Part shown: positions 1 to 7,932 of the stretch, one piece after another | How the letters are laid out: every line of letters begins with the position of its first letter | How positions within the stretch are numbered: position 1 is the stretch's first letter | Source of the DNA: an uncultured Spirochaetota bacterium | GTDB taxonomy: Bacteria; Spirochaetota; Spirochaetia; Treponematales; Rectinemataceae | Direction: 5' to 3' | NCBI GenBank assembly: GCA_903821875.1 | Contig: CAIJMU010000025.1 | Location: forward strand, 1 to 35,914 | Length of the DNA stretch: 35,914 nt | The notes under the pieces: generated by a model | Database searches by the model: none | What the model saw: the letters and a program-made list of their open reading frames with translations, nothing else | Told to the model about the DNA's origin: nothing | Program-made: the position numbers and the translations under genes

Positions 1-604
1 CGCGGTCAAGGAATTCATTGATGAGGGCGAGCTTCTCGTTGATGGAAACTTCTTCGTAGAGGTCGATGATCCTCTCCGAGGTCACGTTAGTCACAAGAGA
101 CGTAAAGGTCTTGAGGAGGTCCCAGATCCCGATTTCTTCCCAGAGGGATTCCTCCTCGGCAAAGGGCAGCGGGCGCTGCATCTTCTTGCGCTCGAGGGAC
201 CATTCGACCTCCATCTCCTTTTTTTCCATGAGCTCGGTGAGCTTCTTGAACTTCTGGTACTCGATGAGCTTCTCGATCAGTTCCCTGCGCGGATCCTCGA
301 TCTCGTCGCCGAGATCGACCTGGACCGGGAGCAGCATCTTTGATTTTATATACAGCAGTGTCGCGGCCATCATATAGAACTCGGTGAGATCCTCAAGATC
401 GACCTTTTCCTCTGAGTCAAGGTAGCCAAGGAACTGCTCGGTGATGGATGCGACGGGTATGTCGTAGACTGAAACCTCGTTCTGCTTGATGAGGTAGAGG
501 AGGAGGTCGAGGGGGCCCTCGAAATCGGAGAGGCGGTATTTCCGGCCCTGGCTTTCGCGGCTTGCGCCCGCTTCGCCTTCGACCCCTTCCATCGCTTCAG
601 TCAT
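1..604 (-). CDS. scpA: Segregation and condensation protein A, ScpA (3' end outside window)
   Basis: ScpA is the kleisin subunit that bridges SMC heads and, with ScpB, forms the condensin-like complex that compacts and separates the chromosome. The reading frame is open from an ATG at 604 to the window edge, giving about 201 N-terminal residues. The kleisin signature is clear: YRLSDFEGPLDLLLYLIKQN near residues 23-42, then DIPVASITEQFL and the helix with FYMMAATLLYIKSKMLLP, followed by a charged EYQKFKKL segment. The C-terminal winged-helix part lies beyond the window. The gene follows folK with a gap of about 70 bases. The start is uncertain: neither ATG 604 nor an in-frame GTG at 631 has a strong ribosome binding site. 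Family identity is very likely. Confidence 0.93.
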   Translation of the reverse strand, partial: MTEAMEGVEGEAGASRESQGRKYRLSDFEGPLDLLLYLIKQNEVSVYDIPVASITEQFLGYLDSEEKVDLEDLTEFYMMAATLLYIKSKMLLPVQVDLGDEIEDPRRELIEKLIEYQKFKKLTELMEKKEMEVEWSLERKKMQRPLPFAEEESLWEEIGIWDLLKTFTSLVTNVTSERIIDLYEEVSINEKLALINEFLDR

Positions 605-675
605 GCAGGTACCGCCGATCGGAATTTCCACCAGCCCTGGATCCGGAAAAGCCAGAGGCATTCCCGAGTCCAGAC

Positions 676-1185
676 CTAGAGGTGGAGGCGATCATAGTCG
701 TGGGGGAAGGCTGGGTAAATACCCTGGGGGCCGAGGGCTGCCAGGGTAGCCATCAAGGGAATCTGCGAAACTGGATGAACAAGCCCAGCATCGAGCTCAA
801 GCAGGGGCAGCAACACGAATTTCCGGTCGCGGAGACCCGGATGCGGAAGCGACAGCCGTTCCGTTTCCACTACCCGCTCGCCGTAGAGAAGGATATCGAT
901 ATCGAGCCGGCGCGGTCCCTTGAGAAGTTCCTTGCTCCGATCCCGGCCGAAGCGCGCTTCTATTCCTGAGGTGAAATCGAGGAGAGCTTCTGGCTCGAGG
1001 TCGGTCCAGGCTTCGGCTACAAGATTGAAGAAGGCTGGCTGCTCCAGGACATAGCGGGCTTCCGACTCCCAGACAGAGGAGGATCGGAGCCGGACAAGAC
1101 CCTGACCCAAGGCTCGGAGGGCATCCGAGAGGATAACCCTCGACTCGCCCTGGTTGGAGCCTAGTCCGAGGAAGATGCGTTCCAC
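676..1185 (-). CDS. folK: 2-amino-4-hydroxy-6-hydroxymethyldihydropteridine pyrophosphokinase (HPPK)
   Basis: FolK transfers pyrophosphate from ATP to 6-hydroxymethyl-7,8-dihydropterin in cytoplasmic folate synthesis, the step before dihydropteroate synthase. The 169-residue product has the family motifs: GLGSNQG at residues 7-13, the RRLDIDILLYG block at 92-102 with the two magnesium-binding Asp at 95 and 97, and LPHPGL followed by FVLLPLLEL. Length is normal for a single-domain HPPK. The start is a GTG at 1185, five bases after the recA stop, with no good ribosome binding site, so translation is probably coupled to recA. No other folate gene is seen nearby. Confidence 0.93.
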   Translation of the reverse strand: MERIFLGLGSNQGESRVILSDALRALGQGLVRLRSSSVWESEARYVLEQPAFFNLVAEAWTDLEPEALLDFTSGIEARFGRDRSKELLKGPRRLDIDILLYGERVVETERLSLPHPGLRDRKFVLLPLLELDAGLVHPVSQIPLMATLAALGPQGIYPAFPHDYDRLHL

Positions 1186-1190
1186 AGCCG

Positions 1191-2390
1191 CTAGAACAGA
1201 CCGTCATCGGCCGCTGTGCCCGATTTGGCACGGCCAGCAGGAGCAACCTTGATTTCGGCGGCAGTTGGAAGGCCGGCCTTGGTCGATGGCGCAGGAGTAG
1301 CCTTGGCTGCAGGGACAGGGGCGGCTGCCGCAGGAACCGGCTGTGCCTCAGGCACAGGGGGATCAAACATCCGGGAGCGGACTGTCTTTTCGATCTTGAT
1401 GGCAATCTCAGGATTCTGCTCGAGGAAGGTCTTGGCGTTCTCGCGTCCCTGGCCGATCTTCTCGTCGCCGAAGGCGTACCAGGCTCCCTTCTTGTCGATG
1501 ATGTCATATTTCACAGCCGCGTCGATGAGGGAACCAGAGGCTGAAATCCCCTTCCTGAACATGATCTCGAGTTCGACTTTCCTGAATGGGGGAGCGACCT
1601 TGTTCTTGACGACCTTCACGCGTACGCGATTGCCTATGGCCTCTTCCTCGCCCTTTTCGATCGTTTCGATCTTGCGGACTTCAAGACGGACCGTGGCATA
1701 GAACTTGAGGGCGTTTCCGCCTGTAGTAGTTTCCGGATTCCCGAACATGACACCGATCTTCATGCGTATCTGGTTGATGAACACGAGGATGGTCTTGGAT
1801 TTTGAGAGGGTTCCCGTGAGCTTGCGGAGGGCCTGGCTCATGAGACGGGCCTGGAGGCCGACATGGGCGTCACCCATGTCACCTTCGATCTCGGCCTGGG
1901 GCGTAAGCGCCGCGACGGAATCGATGACTATGATATCGACCGCGCCTGAGCGGACGAGAGACTCGGTGATCTCCAGCGCCTGTTCGCCATTGTCAGGCTG
2001 GGATACCCAGAGCTCGTCGATGTTGACACCGAGGTTTTTTGCGTAGACAGGGTCCAAGGCGTGCTCGGCGTCGATGAAAGCAGCTATGCCACCCTTTTTC
2101 TGGGCCTCTGCTATTGCGTGGAGGGCCAGGGTAGTCTTGCCCGAGGACTCAGGGCCGTAGATCTCGATAACACGGCCACGCGGGTATCCCCCGACTCCGA
2201 GGGCTTCATCGAGGAGGATCGAGCCGGAGGGTACGGCGTCTATGCCGACAGCATTTTCGCGCCCCCCTAGCTTCATGAGGGAACCAAGGCCGAACTGCTT
2301 TTCGATCTGGAGCCTGGCTGCATCCAGGGCCTTGATTTTTTCGGCGGCATCGACTGGCATCTCTTGAGAATGCGAAACTTCCTTCTTCAT
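1191..2390 (-). CDS. recA: Recombinase RecA
   Basis: RecA forms the filament on single-stranded DNA that carries out strand exchange and recombinational repair. The 399-residue product has Walker A GPESSGKT at 79-86, the DNA-binding loop region [17 protein letters not shown], and the usual C-terminal domain. It is longer than most RecA proteins (about 350 residues). The extra is a C-terminal tail of roughly 55 residues from about residue 345, rich in Pro and Ala and ending in an acidic DDGLF. The ATG at 2390 is preceded by AGGA about five bases upstream. It is the first gene after a 218-base gap with a likely promoter, and folK and scpA follow closely, so these three are probably cotranscribed. 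Confidence 0.98.
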   Translation of the reverse strand: MKKEVSHSQEMPVDAAEKIKALDAARLQIEKQFGLGSLMKLGGRENAVGIDAVPSGSILLDEALGVGGYPRGRVIEIYGPESSGKTTLALHAIAEAQKKGGIAAFIDAEHALDPVYAKNLGVNIDELWVSQPDNGEQALEITESLVRSGAVDIIVIDSVAALTPQAEIEGDMGDAHVGLQARLMSQALRKLTGTLSKSKTILVFINQIRMKIGVMFGNPETTTGGNALKFYATVRLEVRKIETIEKGEEEAIGNRVRVKVVKNKVAPPFRKVELEIMFRKGISASGSLIDAAVKYDIIDKKGAWYAFGDEKIGQGRENAKTFLEQNPEIAIKIEKTVRSRMFDPPVPEAQPVPAAAAPVPAAKATPAPSTKAGLPTAAEIKVAPAGRAKSGTAADDGLF

Positions 2391-2557
2391 CGTGATTCCT
2401 CCATTGCACAGGCGATCAGCGACTGGATCGACCCATCAAGACTTCCTGACAGTACGCCCATGTCTGGGGGCTGCGATTCACAAAATCCGAAAAAATCATC
2501 AGGAAACCCATTTTCCAGCAAAAACTGCGCCTTAGGAAGGCCCTATCGATGCTGTCT

Positions 2558-2607
2558 GGGTAAAACTACCCTACATCAGTATACCCTTTTAGAGCCGGAG
2601 GCTACAA
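2558..2607 (-). promoter_or_regulatory. Probable recA promoter with a palindrome near the start site
   Basis: On the minus strand TTGTAG (2607-2602) is followed after 18 bases by TATACT (2583-2578), a reasonable sigma-70-type pair. Just downstream, at 2571-2558, is GGGTAGTTTTACCC, a palindrome with five-base arms that would cover the transcription start. It could be an operator. It matches neither the E. coli nor the Bacillus LexA box, and no regulator is proposed. The remainder of the 2391-2608 gap shows no gene. Confidence 0.5.
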
Positions 2608-2608
2608 C

Positions 2609-3964
2609 TCATGTCTTCCTGAAGACCTCGAGCGGCAGGATCCTGGCTGCACGGAGTGCAGGCAGGGCCGAGGCAAGGAGGCAGAGCAGGGTGGCAAGGA
2701 CCCCGACCGCAAGGATCGCCCACGGATCCAGGTTGACTGGAATAGTTTCAAGATAATAGGCGGGATCGAGGAGCTTCGGCTGCACGGGCGGAGCGTTTCC
2801 TCCGAGCAGGGCGGGAAGCCGAATGATGATACCCAGCATCTTCTCGAGCAGCGAAATGATTCCATTGACCTGCCAGGCTAGCAGGCTGCCAACCGCACAG
2901 CCGAAGAGGCTCCCCGCAAGGCCCGTGATGCCTCCAGCCTGGACGAAGACCGAAAGGATGAAGGGAGTAGTCGCTCCGCAGCTCTTCATGATCGCGATGT
3001 CCCGGGAACGCTCGATCGTGAGCATCGATATCGCAGAACCGACATTGACCGCTGCCACCACTACAGTCAGCCCCATGACGACCAGGAGGAGGGAGCGCGT
3101 CATGGCGAAGGACTCGAAAAGGTTCCGCTCAAGGTCCTTCCAGCTCAGGACCCGCCACAGGAAATGCTTGGCTTCGCCTTCGGAGACTTCCTGGAGGGCT
3201 GCAGCAATGTGTGGACGGAGGTCCTCGGCAATTCCATAGGGTTCCTCGGTCTTGATTCCTATGAAATCCTGCCTGGACTGCAGCGGGAGGATCCGCGCCG
3301 CGTTCTCGACCGAGATGAATGCCCATGAACGGTCAAGATCGCGATAGCCAGCGGAAACAATTCCGGAAACGCGGAACAGGCTCGCCTTTGGGGCAGTATC
3401 TCCTCCCGCACCCGTGACGAGGCTGAGACTATCCCCGACCTTGACGCCGAGGGTGGATGCGAGTTCGTCCCCGAGCACCACGCGGCGGGACTCGACCGAA
3501 AAAAAACCGTCGACGATGCGGAGATAGCCTGCGACCCCTGGATCCCCTGCCCAGCCCCCGTCGACACCTCGCACCATGGCTGGACTGGCAGTACTGCCAT
3601 GGACTACGAGGGCGGCACCGCGCAGTTCCCTGAAGGCTCCTCGGATCCCTGGAATTTTCCTGAGGGTTTCAGCCAGGAGAGGAGTGTCGTGTGGACCGAA
3701 CGATGATGCCTGCAGGTGGTACGAGAAGGTCTCGAGGTAGCGGGAGGTAATGCCCTCGATCATGCCATCGGCAACCACGAGAACAAGGATGAAGGGGACG
3801 AGGGAAAGGCCGATACCGAAGATGGCGCCGCGGAGCGAGAGGGTTTCCTCCCCCATCTTCTGCGTCCGCCCGCCTCTGCGCCTGCCTTTCCCGCGCCGCT
3901 TCGGTGCGATCGCAGAGGAGCCGACGATGCGTAGCGCGGCGAAAGCGGCATTGGCTACCTTCAT
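2609..3964 (-). CDS. lolC: Lipoprotein-releasing system permease, LolC/LolE (FtsX/MacB family)
   Basis: This is an inner-membrane permease of the LolCDE type, which extracts outer-membrane lipoproteins from the inner membrane and hands them to a carrier. The 451-residue product has the LolC/E layout: a cytoplasmic N-terminus unusually rich in Lys/Arg (about 22-36), one membrane segment at about 48-66, a large periplasmic domain, and three C-terminal membrane segments (from about 290). The FtsX region contains VNVGSAISMLTIERSRDIAIMKS. It overlaps lolD by four bases (ATGA at 3961-3964), so translation is coupled. Which paralogue is LolC and which LolE cannot be decided by eye; the symbol follows gene order only. 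Confidence 0.85.
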   Translation of the reverse strand: MKVANAAFAALRIVGSSAIAPKRRGKGRRRGGRTQKMGEETLSLRGAIFGIGLSLVPFILVLVVADGMIEGITSRYLETFSYHLQASSFGPHDTPLLAETLRKIPGIRGAFRELRGAALVVHGSTASPAMVRGVDGGWAGDPGVAGYLRIVDGFFSVESRRVVLGDELASTLGVKVGDSLSLVTGAGGDTAPKASLFRVSGIVSAGYRDLDRSWAFISVENAARILPLQSRQDFIGIKTEEPYGIAEDLRPHIAAALQEVSEGEAKHFLWRVLSWKDLERNLFESFAMTRSLLLVVMGLTVVVAAVNVGSAISMLTIERSRDIAIMKSCGATTPFILSVFVQAGGITGLAGSLFGCAVGSLLAWQVNGIISLLEKMLGIIIRLPALLGGNAPPVQPKLLDPAYYLETIPVNLDPWAILAVGVLATLLCLLASALPALRAARILPLEVFRKT

Positions 3965-4656
3965 CCGGCGTCGCCGCCTTCTGCTGCGAGTTTTCCGCCT
4001 GACATCAGAAGCCGCCGGTCAGCCCGGGTAGCCAGGCCGGCGTCGTGGGTGGCGACGATGATTGTCGTACCGAAACGCCGAGGCAGGCCAAACAGGAGTT
4101 CCCGCACCGCCTCCCCATTGACCGCGTCGAGGTTTCCCGTAGGCTCGTCTGCAAGAACCAATTGTGGTGAATTGATGAGGGCACGGGCAATGGCCGTACG
4201 TTGTCGTTCGCCTCCCGAAAGCTTGGCGGGGATGTGGTGAAGCCGGTCTCCGAGACCGAGTTCCCCGAGGATGGCTGTGGCCTTTTTCAGGGAAGGAACC
4301 CGTGGCTCGCCCCGCATCATGGCGGGGAGCGCGACATTCTCGACGGCGCTGAAATCGCGGATGAGGTAGTGGAACTGGAAGACAAAGCCCACAAAGCCTG
4401 ATCGATAGGCCGAAAGTTCCCTCTCTCCGAGGCCCTCGACCTGCCATGAGCCGGCGCGGATCTCACCCGAGTCGGCCCGGTCGAGTCCCCCAAGGATGGA
4501 CAGGAGGGTGCTCTTCCCGCTTCCACTCGCACCCATGATGGCAAGCGACTCCCTGGCTGCGACTTCGAGATCGAGGCCGACGAGGACAGCGAGGTCCTCG
4601 GCCTCGGTACGGAAATGCTTCGAAAGTCCCCGTACGGAAAGGAGCTGGTCATTCAT
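3961..4656 (-). CDS. lolD: Lipoprotein-releasing system ATP-binding protein LolD
   Basis: This is the ATPase of the LolCDE lipoprotein-release complex. With the start at ATG 4656 it has 231 residues. Walker A GASGSGKST is at 42-50, the ABC signature is LSGGERQRTAIARAL, Walker B is LVLADEPTGNLD and the switch histidine is in VATHD. The LADEPTGNLD form is typical of the LolD/MacB/FtsE branch. A longer frame reaching 4695 exists, but its extra 13 residues lie inside lolE and MNDQLLSVRGLSK is a natural N-terminus. The gene overlaps lolE by 8 bases and lolC by 4 bases, and it sits between the two permeases as expected for one complex. Confidence 0.95.
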   Translation of the reverse strand: MNDQLLSVRGLSKHFRTEAEDLAVLVGLDLEVAARESLAIMGASGSGKSTLLSILGGLDRADSGEIRAGSWQVEGLGERELSAYRSGFVGFVFQFHYLIRDFSAVENVALPAMMRGEPRVPSLKKATAILGELGLGDRLHHIPAKLSGGERQRTAIARALINSPQLVLADEPTGNLDAVNGEAVRELLFGLPRRFGTTIIVATHDAGLATRADRRLLMSGGKLAAEGGDAG

Positions 4657-5938
4657 TTCTGAGTATCTCCGAAGGCAACCTGCGTGCCGATTCATGGGAT
4701 GCCGACATGGAAGCGATGACTGCCGATGCGAGCGCTACAGCCGCGATTCCTATCGTTTCAGGCCAGAACACCGCGACGGGAACCGACTGCAGATAAAACA
4801 CAGACCCGACGGTCCCTGCCCCCTCGCCTCCCCCGAGGCCCGAGAACAGCCCCCCCACAAAGGCTGCGACCGTCGACGCAGAGGAGATCACCGCATTGAT
4901 GTTGAATACAATCGCGAGGCCGATGGCGAGGCCGACCGCCGCACCGCGAGTGCCGGTGACCAGACCGTTCCGCACGAAGATACCCCGTAGGTCCTCCGTC
5001 CGCGCTCCGAGCGCCCGAAGGACAGCGATGTCCTCGCCCCGCATCGCCACAATGCGCCGCATGGCATGATGGATGTTGACCGCAACGACCAGGAAGACAA
5101 GTCCTATCAAGAGCAACATCATCACCTTCTCCGTCCGGAGGGCACCGAAAAAAGAACGGTTATACTCACGCCATGATTCGACGCGGTACCCGCTGGCGGG
5201 GAGGAATCCCGCGAGGGCGGGAAAGGAAGCCGCGAAATCGGCGTCCCGATCCTGATGGCGCAGCTTGACGCCGAGCACGAGTTCGCCCACCGGCCTACCC
5301 TCGGCGCCGACGAACAGGGACTCTGGTGCGAGCGCCAGGGCGGAGTCGAACTGGTAGTAGCCGGACTTGAAAATGGAGCCGACTGTCAGCGAAAGCTCCC
5401 GGATGCCGATGCCATCGTCCTCGTTTCCGGTAGGCAGCACGATGTTCGCGCGCTCCGACTCCCCCAGCCCGAGCTGCCGCCCCAATTCAGAACCAATACA
5501 GATGCTATTTTCCGCCAGGGATGCGGAGCCGACCCCGAGCTCCCGTGCAAAACCCGGATCGAGCTTCTCGAAACCCTGTGGCAAAAGGAGTAGCCGGACA
5601 GGGAGGTTGCGACCGTTTTCGGCGGCCAGGAGGGCGGTAATCTCGCGGAAGGGCAGGACACTCCTGACCCCGGGCATCGAGCGGAGGCTGTCGAGCGCAG
5701 CTGCGGGAGGCACAGCATCGATCGGTAGCGTGATGCGGGCGTGGAAACTCGAGACCTCGAGGAGGGCCTGCATGTAGCCGGTCTGGAAGCCATTCATCAC
5801 GGCCATGACGACCACGAGCGTCGCGACTCCGGCGGCAATCCCGAAGGAAGCCAGCCAGGGAGACGAGGCGCCGGCAAGCCGCGAGCGCGAGGAAAACCAA
5901 CGCCCCGACACCAGGGATATCCATCCTTGCTGGCTCAC
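4649..5938 (-). CDS. lolE: Lipoprotein-releasing system permease, LolE/LolC (FtsX/MacB family)
   Basis: This is the second permease of the Lol complex. The 429-residue product starts with a cytoplasmic stretch, then a membrane segment at about 28-50 (the FGIAAGVATLVVVMAVMNGF region), a periplasmic domain of about 210 residues, and three C-terminal membrane segments. The FtsX-family part reads VNIHHAMRRIVAMRGEDIAVLRALGA, the coupling region next to the ATPase. The start ATG overlaps the stop of the upstream gene by four bases (5935-5938), and its own stop overlaps lolD. Sequence similarity to the other permease in this cluster is modest, consistent with a heterodimeric transporter. Confidence 0.87.
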   Translation of the reverse strand: MSQQGWISLVSGRWFSSRSRLAGASSPWLASFGIAAGVATLVVVMAVMNGFQTGYMQALLEVSSFHARITLPIDAVPPAAALDSLRSMPGVRSVLPFREITALLAAENGRNLPVRLLLLPQGFEKLDPGFARELGVGSASLAENSICIGSELGRQLGLGESERANIVLPTGNEDDGIGIRELSLTVGSIFKSGYYQFDSALALAPESLFVGAEGRPVGELVLGVKLRHQDRDADFAASFPALAGFLPASGYRVESWREYNRSFFGALRTEKVMMLLLIGLVFLVVAVNIHHAMRRIVAMRGEDIAVLRALGARTEDLRGIFVRNGLVTGTRGAAVGLAIGLAIVFNINAVISSASTVAAFVGGLFSGLGGGEGAGTVGSVFYLQSVPVAVFWPETIGIAAVALASAVIASMSASHESARRLPSEILRNE

Positions 5939-7053
5939 TGGAAACTACGCTCCCTCGAGACCTCTCCGTCCTCGACAAACTCTTCGCGGACCTTCACGCC
6001 GTTGACAAACCAGGCGCGTACGAAGGGGGCACCCTGGTCCCAGGTCTCCTCCATGCGGCCACCCGTGGCGTCGACAACCGCGACATAGAGGACCTCATTG
6101 CCGATTCGGTGCTCCTCGCGTGTCCCGCCCTCGGGAGCGTCATAGGAAAACCTGCTTGTCTCGATGGGGATGGGGAAGGTCCGCGAGTCGGTGAGCAGCC
6201 GTCCCTGGGCATCCCAGGTGAAGGCATGGACTTCCTCGCGCTTGCCCTTTCTGGAGAGTTCGATCGCCGACGCAAAACCGCCAGGGCCAAAGGTCGTAAG
6301 GGTCCTGAGACCGGACGCAAGGTCCTCCTCCGTGGAGCTGGCGAGCGCACCAGTGGCGGCATAGGCATAACGTATGACTGAAAGGTCCTTTTTCGCGTCC
6401 GCGCGCCGCACTGTCGCAACCCTGCCTGATGAATCGAAGCGCTCGACGCGGAGGATGGATGATCCCTTGCTCCGGTTCCAGGCGAGCCGGGGCACCGTCG
6501 CCCCTGGTATGGCGCCATCGCTCGTTTCGCCATACCAGCCCGAGAGCTCGACCGACACGAGCCTGCCCCTCGGATCGTAGCGGTATTTCCTGGAGCCGAG
6601 GCTGGCGCCGTCCCCCCCGAAACGTTCAATTGTTACAAGTTTGCCCGAAGCGTAGGTGCAGGCCTCGCGCCAGGAAAGCACGACCGCCCCATCGACGAGG
6701 ACCCAGGCTTTTTCCTCGAGCGATTCCTGCCGTGGGCCGTAGCTGGTTTCGGATACGAGGTTTCCGTTCCGGAACACCCGCTCGCTGTAGCCTCCACCGC
6801 CCGGGGTCTGCACCTTCTCCCTCCGCTCGACGAGGGAACCAGCATGGTAGAGGTTCCGGATCTCCGAGCCAGTTTTGACCTCGATGGAAAGCCAGTAATC
6901 GGGGAGCGGCCTGGCCTTGGGACTCTCCGGATCTGGCATCCGCTCGGAGGCGAAGCCCGCTGCGTCTGAACGGTACCACGATGGCTCGCCATGGACCGCC
7001 AGGCCAGGAAAGACAAGCGCCAGGGCAAGGGCCAAGGCGCGGACAAGCCTCAT
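5935..7053 (-). CDS. Secreted protein with YD/RHS-like repeats, function unknown
   Basis: The 372-residue product starts with a clear Sec signal (MRLVRALALALALVFPGLA, cleavage probably near residue 22) and has no lipobox cysteine, so it is probably periplasmic or surface-exposed. The mature part contains short strands of the YD/RHS type: YRYDPRGRLVSVEL, IRYAYAATGALASS, FTWDAQGRLLTDS and SYDAPEGGTREE. These usually build an extended beta sheet. It lacks the core domains of RHS toxins and is too short to be one. It overlaps ftsY by four bases upstream and lolE by four bases downstream, so it is made in step with the lipoprotein-release machinery. A role in envelope biogenesis is a guess from position only. 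Confidence 0.7.
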   Translation of the reverse strand: MRLVRALALALALVFPGLAVHGEPSWYRSDAAGFASERMPDPESPKARPLPDYWLSIEVKTGSEIRNLYHAGSLVERREKVQTPGGGGYSERVFRNGNLVSETSYGPRQESLEEKAWVLVDGAVVLSWREACTYASGKLVTIERFGGDGASLGSRKYRYDPRGRLVSVELSGWYGETSDGAIPGATVPRLAWNRSKGSSILRVERFDSSGRVATVRRADAKKDLSVIRYAYAATGALASSTEEDLASGLRTLTTFGPGGFASAIELSRKGKREEVHAFTWDAQGRLLTDSRTFPIPIETSRFSYDAPEGGTREEHRIGNEVLYVAVVDATGGRMEETWDQGAPFVRAWFVNGVKVREEFVEDGEVSRERSFQ

Positions 7054-7925
7054 TGGGTCGTGCCGACGAACTCGTCGAGGAAGCTGTCGAGGGTGAAGGG
7101 GACGAAGTCATCGTGTCCCTCCCCTGTCCCGACATAGGCAGTGGGAATGCCCAGGTTTCGTGCGATGGCGAGCACCAGTCCTCCGCGTGCCGAGGAATCG
7201 TACTTGGTCAATATCAGACCATCGACGGGCACTGCTGACGAAAAGGCCTCCGCCTGTCGAAGGCCGTTCTGGCCGGTCGTGGCATCGATGACCAGGAGAT
7301 GGCGCAGCACTGCGCCAGGGGTCCTGGCCGAGACGACCTTGGCTATCTTGCCGAGTTCGCGGACGAGGTCGCTGCGCGTGTGCATTCGCCCGGCGGTGTC
7401 CGCTATTACGACACGGGCCTCGGAGGCAATCGCAGCCGAAATCGCGTCGTGGATGACTGCTGCCGAGTCCGAGCCCTGGGCCTGGGCCACGACCTTTACC
7501 CCCAGTCGCCCGCCGTGGAGCCTGAGCTGGTCGATGGCTGCAGCCCTGAATGTGTCTCCGGCTGCAAGCACGATGCGCTCGGCACCCACAATCGGGATAA
7601 AGCGCCTGGCAAGCCTGGCTGCGCTTGTGGTCTTCCCCACCCCGTTCACGCCCAGGAGAAGGTAGACAGTCATCAGCCCTGGATCGGGGTCGAGCCTCGC
7701 CTCCTTGCCGTAGCCTCTCAGGATGGCCTTGAGCTCGGCCCGTATTGCCGCCTCCCCATGGGCTGCGCTTGCCTGGCTGCGTTTCCGGAGCTCGGCACTT
7801 GCTTCCATGGCGAGGACGCCGCCCAGGTCCCCCTCGACCAGGAGGTCACTGAGTTCGTCGAAGAATCCGGAATCCCGTGACCCTCCAATGCCGAAGAGCG
7901 CTTTCAGTCGATCCGCGAAACCCAT
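7050..7925 (-). CDS. ftsY: Signal recognition particle receptor FtsY
   Basis: FtsY is the GTPase receptor that docks SRP-ribosome complexes at the inner membrane. The 291-residue product has a short helical N domain and a complete G domain: GVNGVGKT at 92-99, DTFRAAAIDQL, DTAGRMHT, and TKYDSSARGG in place of the more usual TKLDGTAKGG, followed by the C-terminal GEGHDDFVPF. The acidic A domain of E. coli FtsY is absent, as in many bacteria. The frame extends back to 8096, but those 57 residues overlap the previous gene and are not FtsY-like. MGFADRLKALFG at 7925 is the natural start, seven bases after the upstream stop. Confidence 0.96.
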   Translation of the reverse strand: MGFADRLKALFGIGGSRDSGFFDELSDLLVEGDLGGVLAMEASAELRKRSQASAAHGEAAIRAELKAILRGYGKEARLDPDPGLMTVYLLLGVNGVGKTTSAARLARRFIPIVGAERIVLAAGDTFRAAAIDQLRLHGGRLGVKVVAQAQGSDSAAVIHDAISAAIASEARVVIADTAGRMHTRSDLVRELGKIAKVVSARTPGAVLRHLLVIDATTGQNGLRQAEAFSSAVPVDGLILTKYDSSARGGLVLAIARNLGIPTAYVGTGEGHDDFVPFTLDSFLDEFVGTTQ

Positions 7926-7932
7926 GGCTATC

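Noticed and set aside
797-1507. Long minus-strand frame across folK and recA
   Set aside because: It overlaps both genes in another frame, is rich in Arg, Ser and Pro, and shows no family motif; it is a high-GC shadow frame.
5935-7053. RHS toxin with a polymorphic tip
   Set aside because: Only short YD-like strands are present, length is 372 residues, there is no core cap or toxin tip, and no immunity gene follows.
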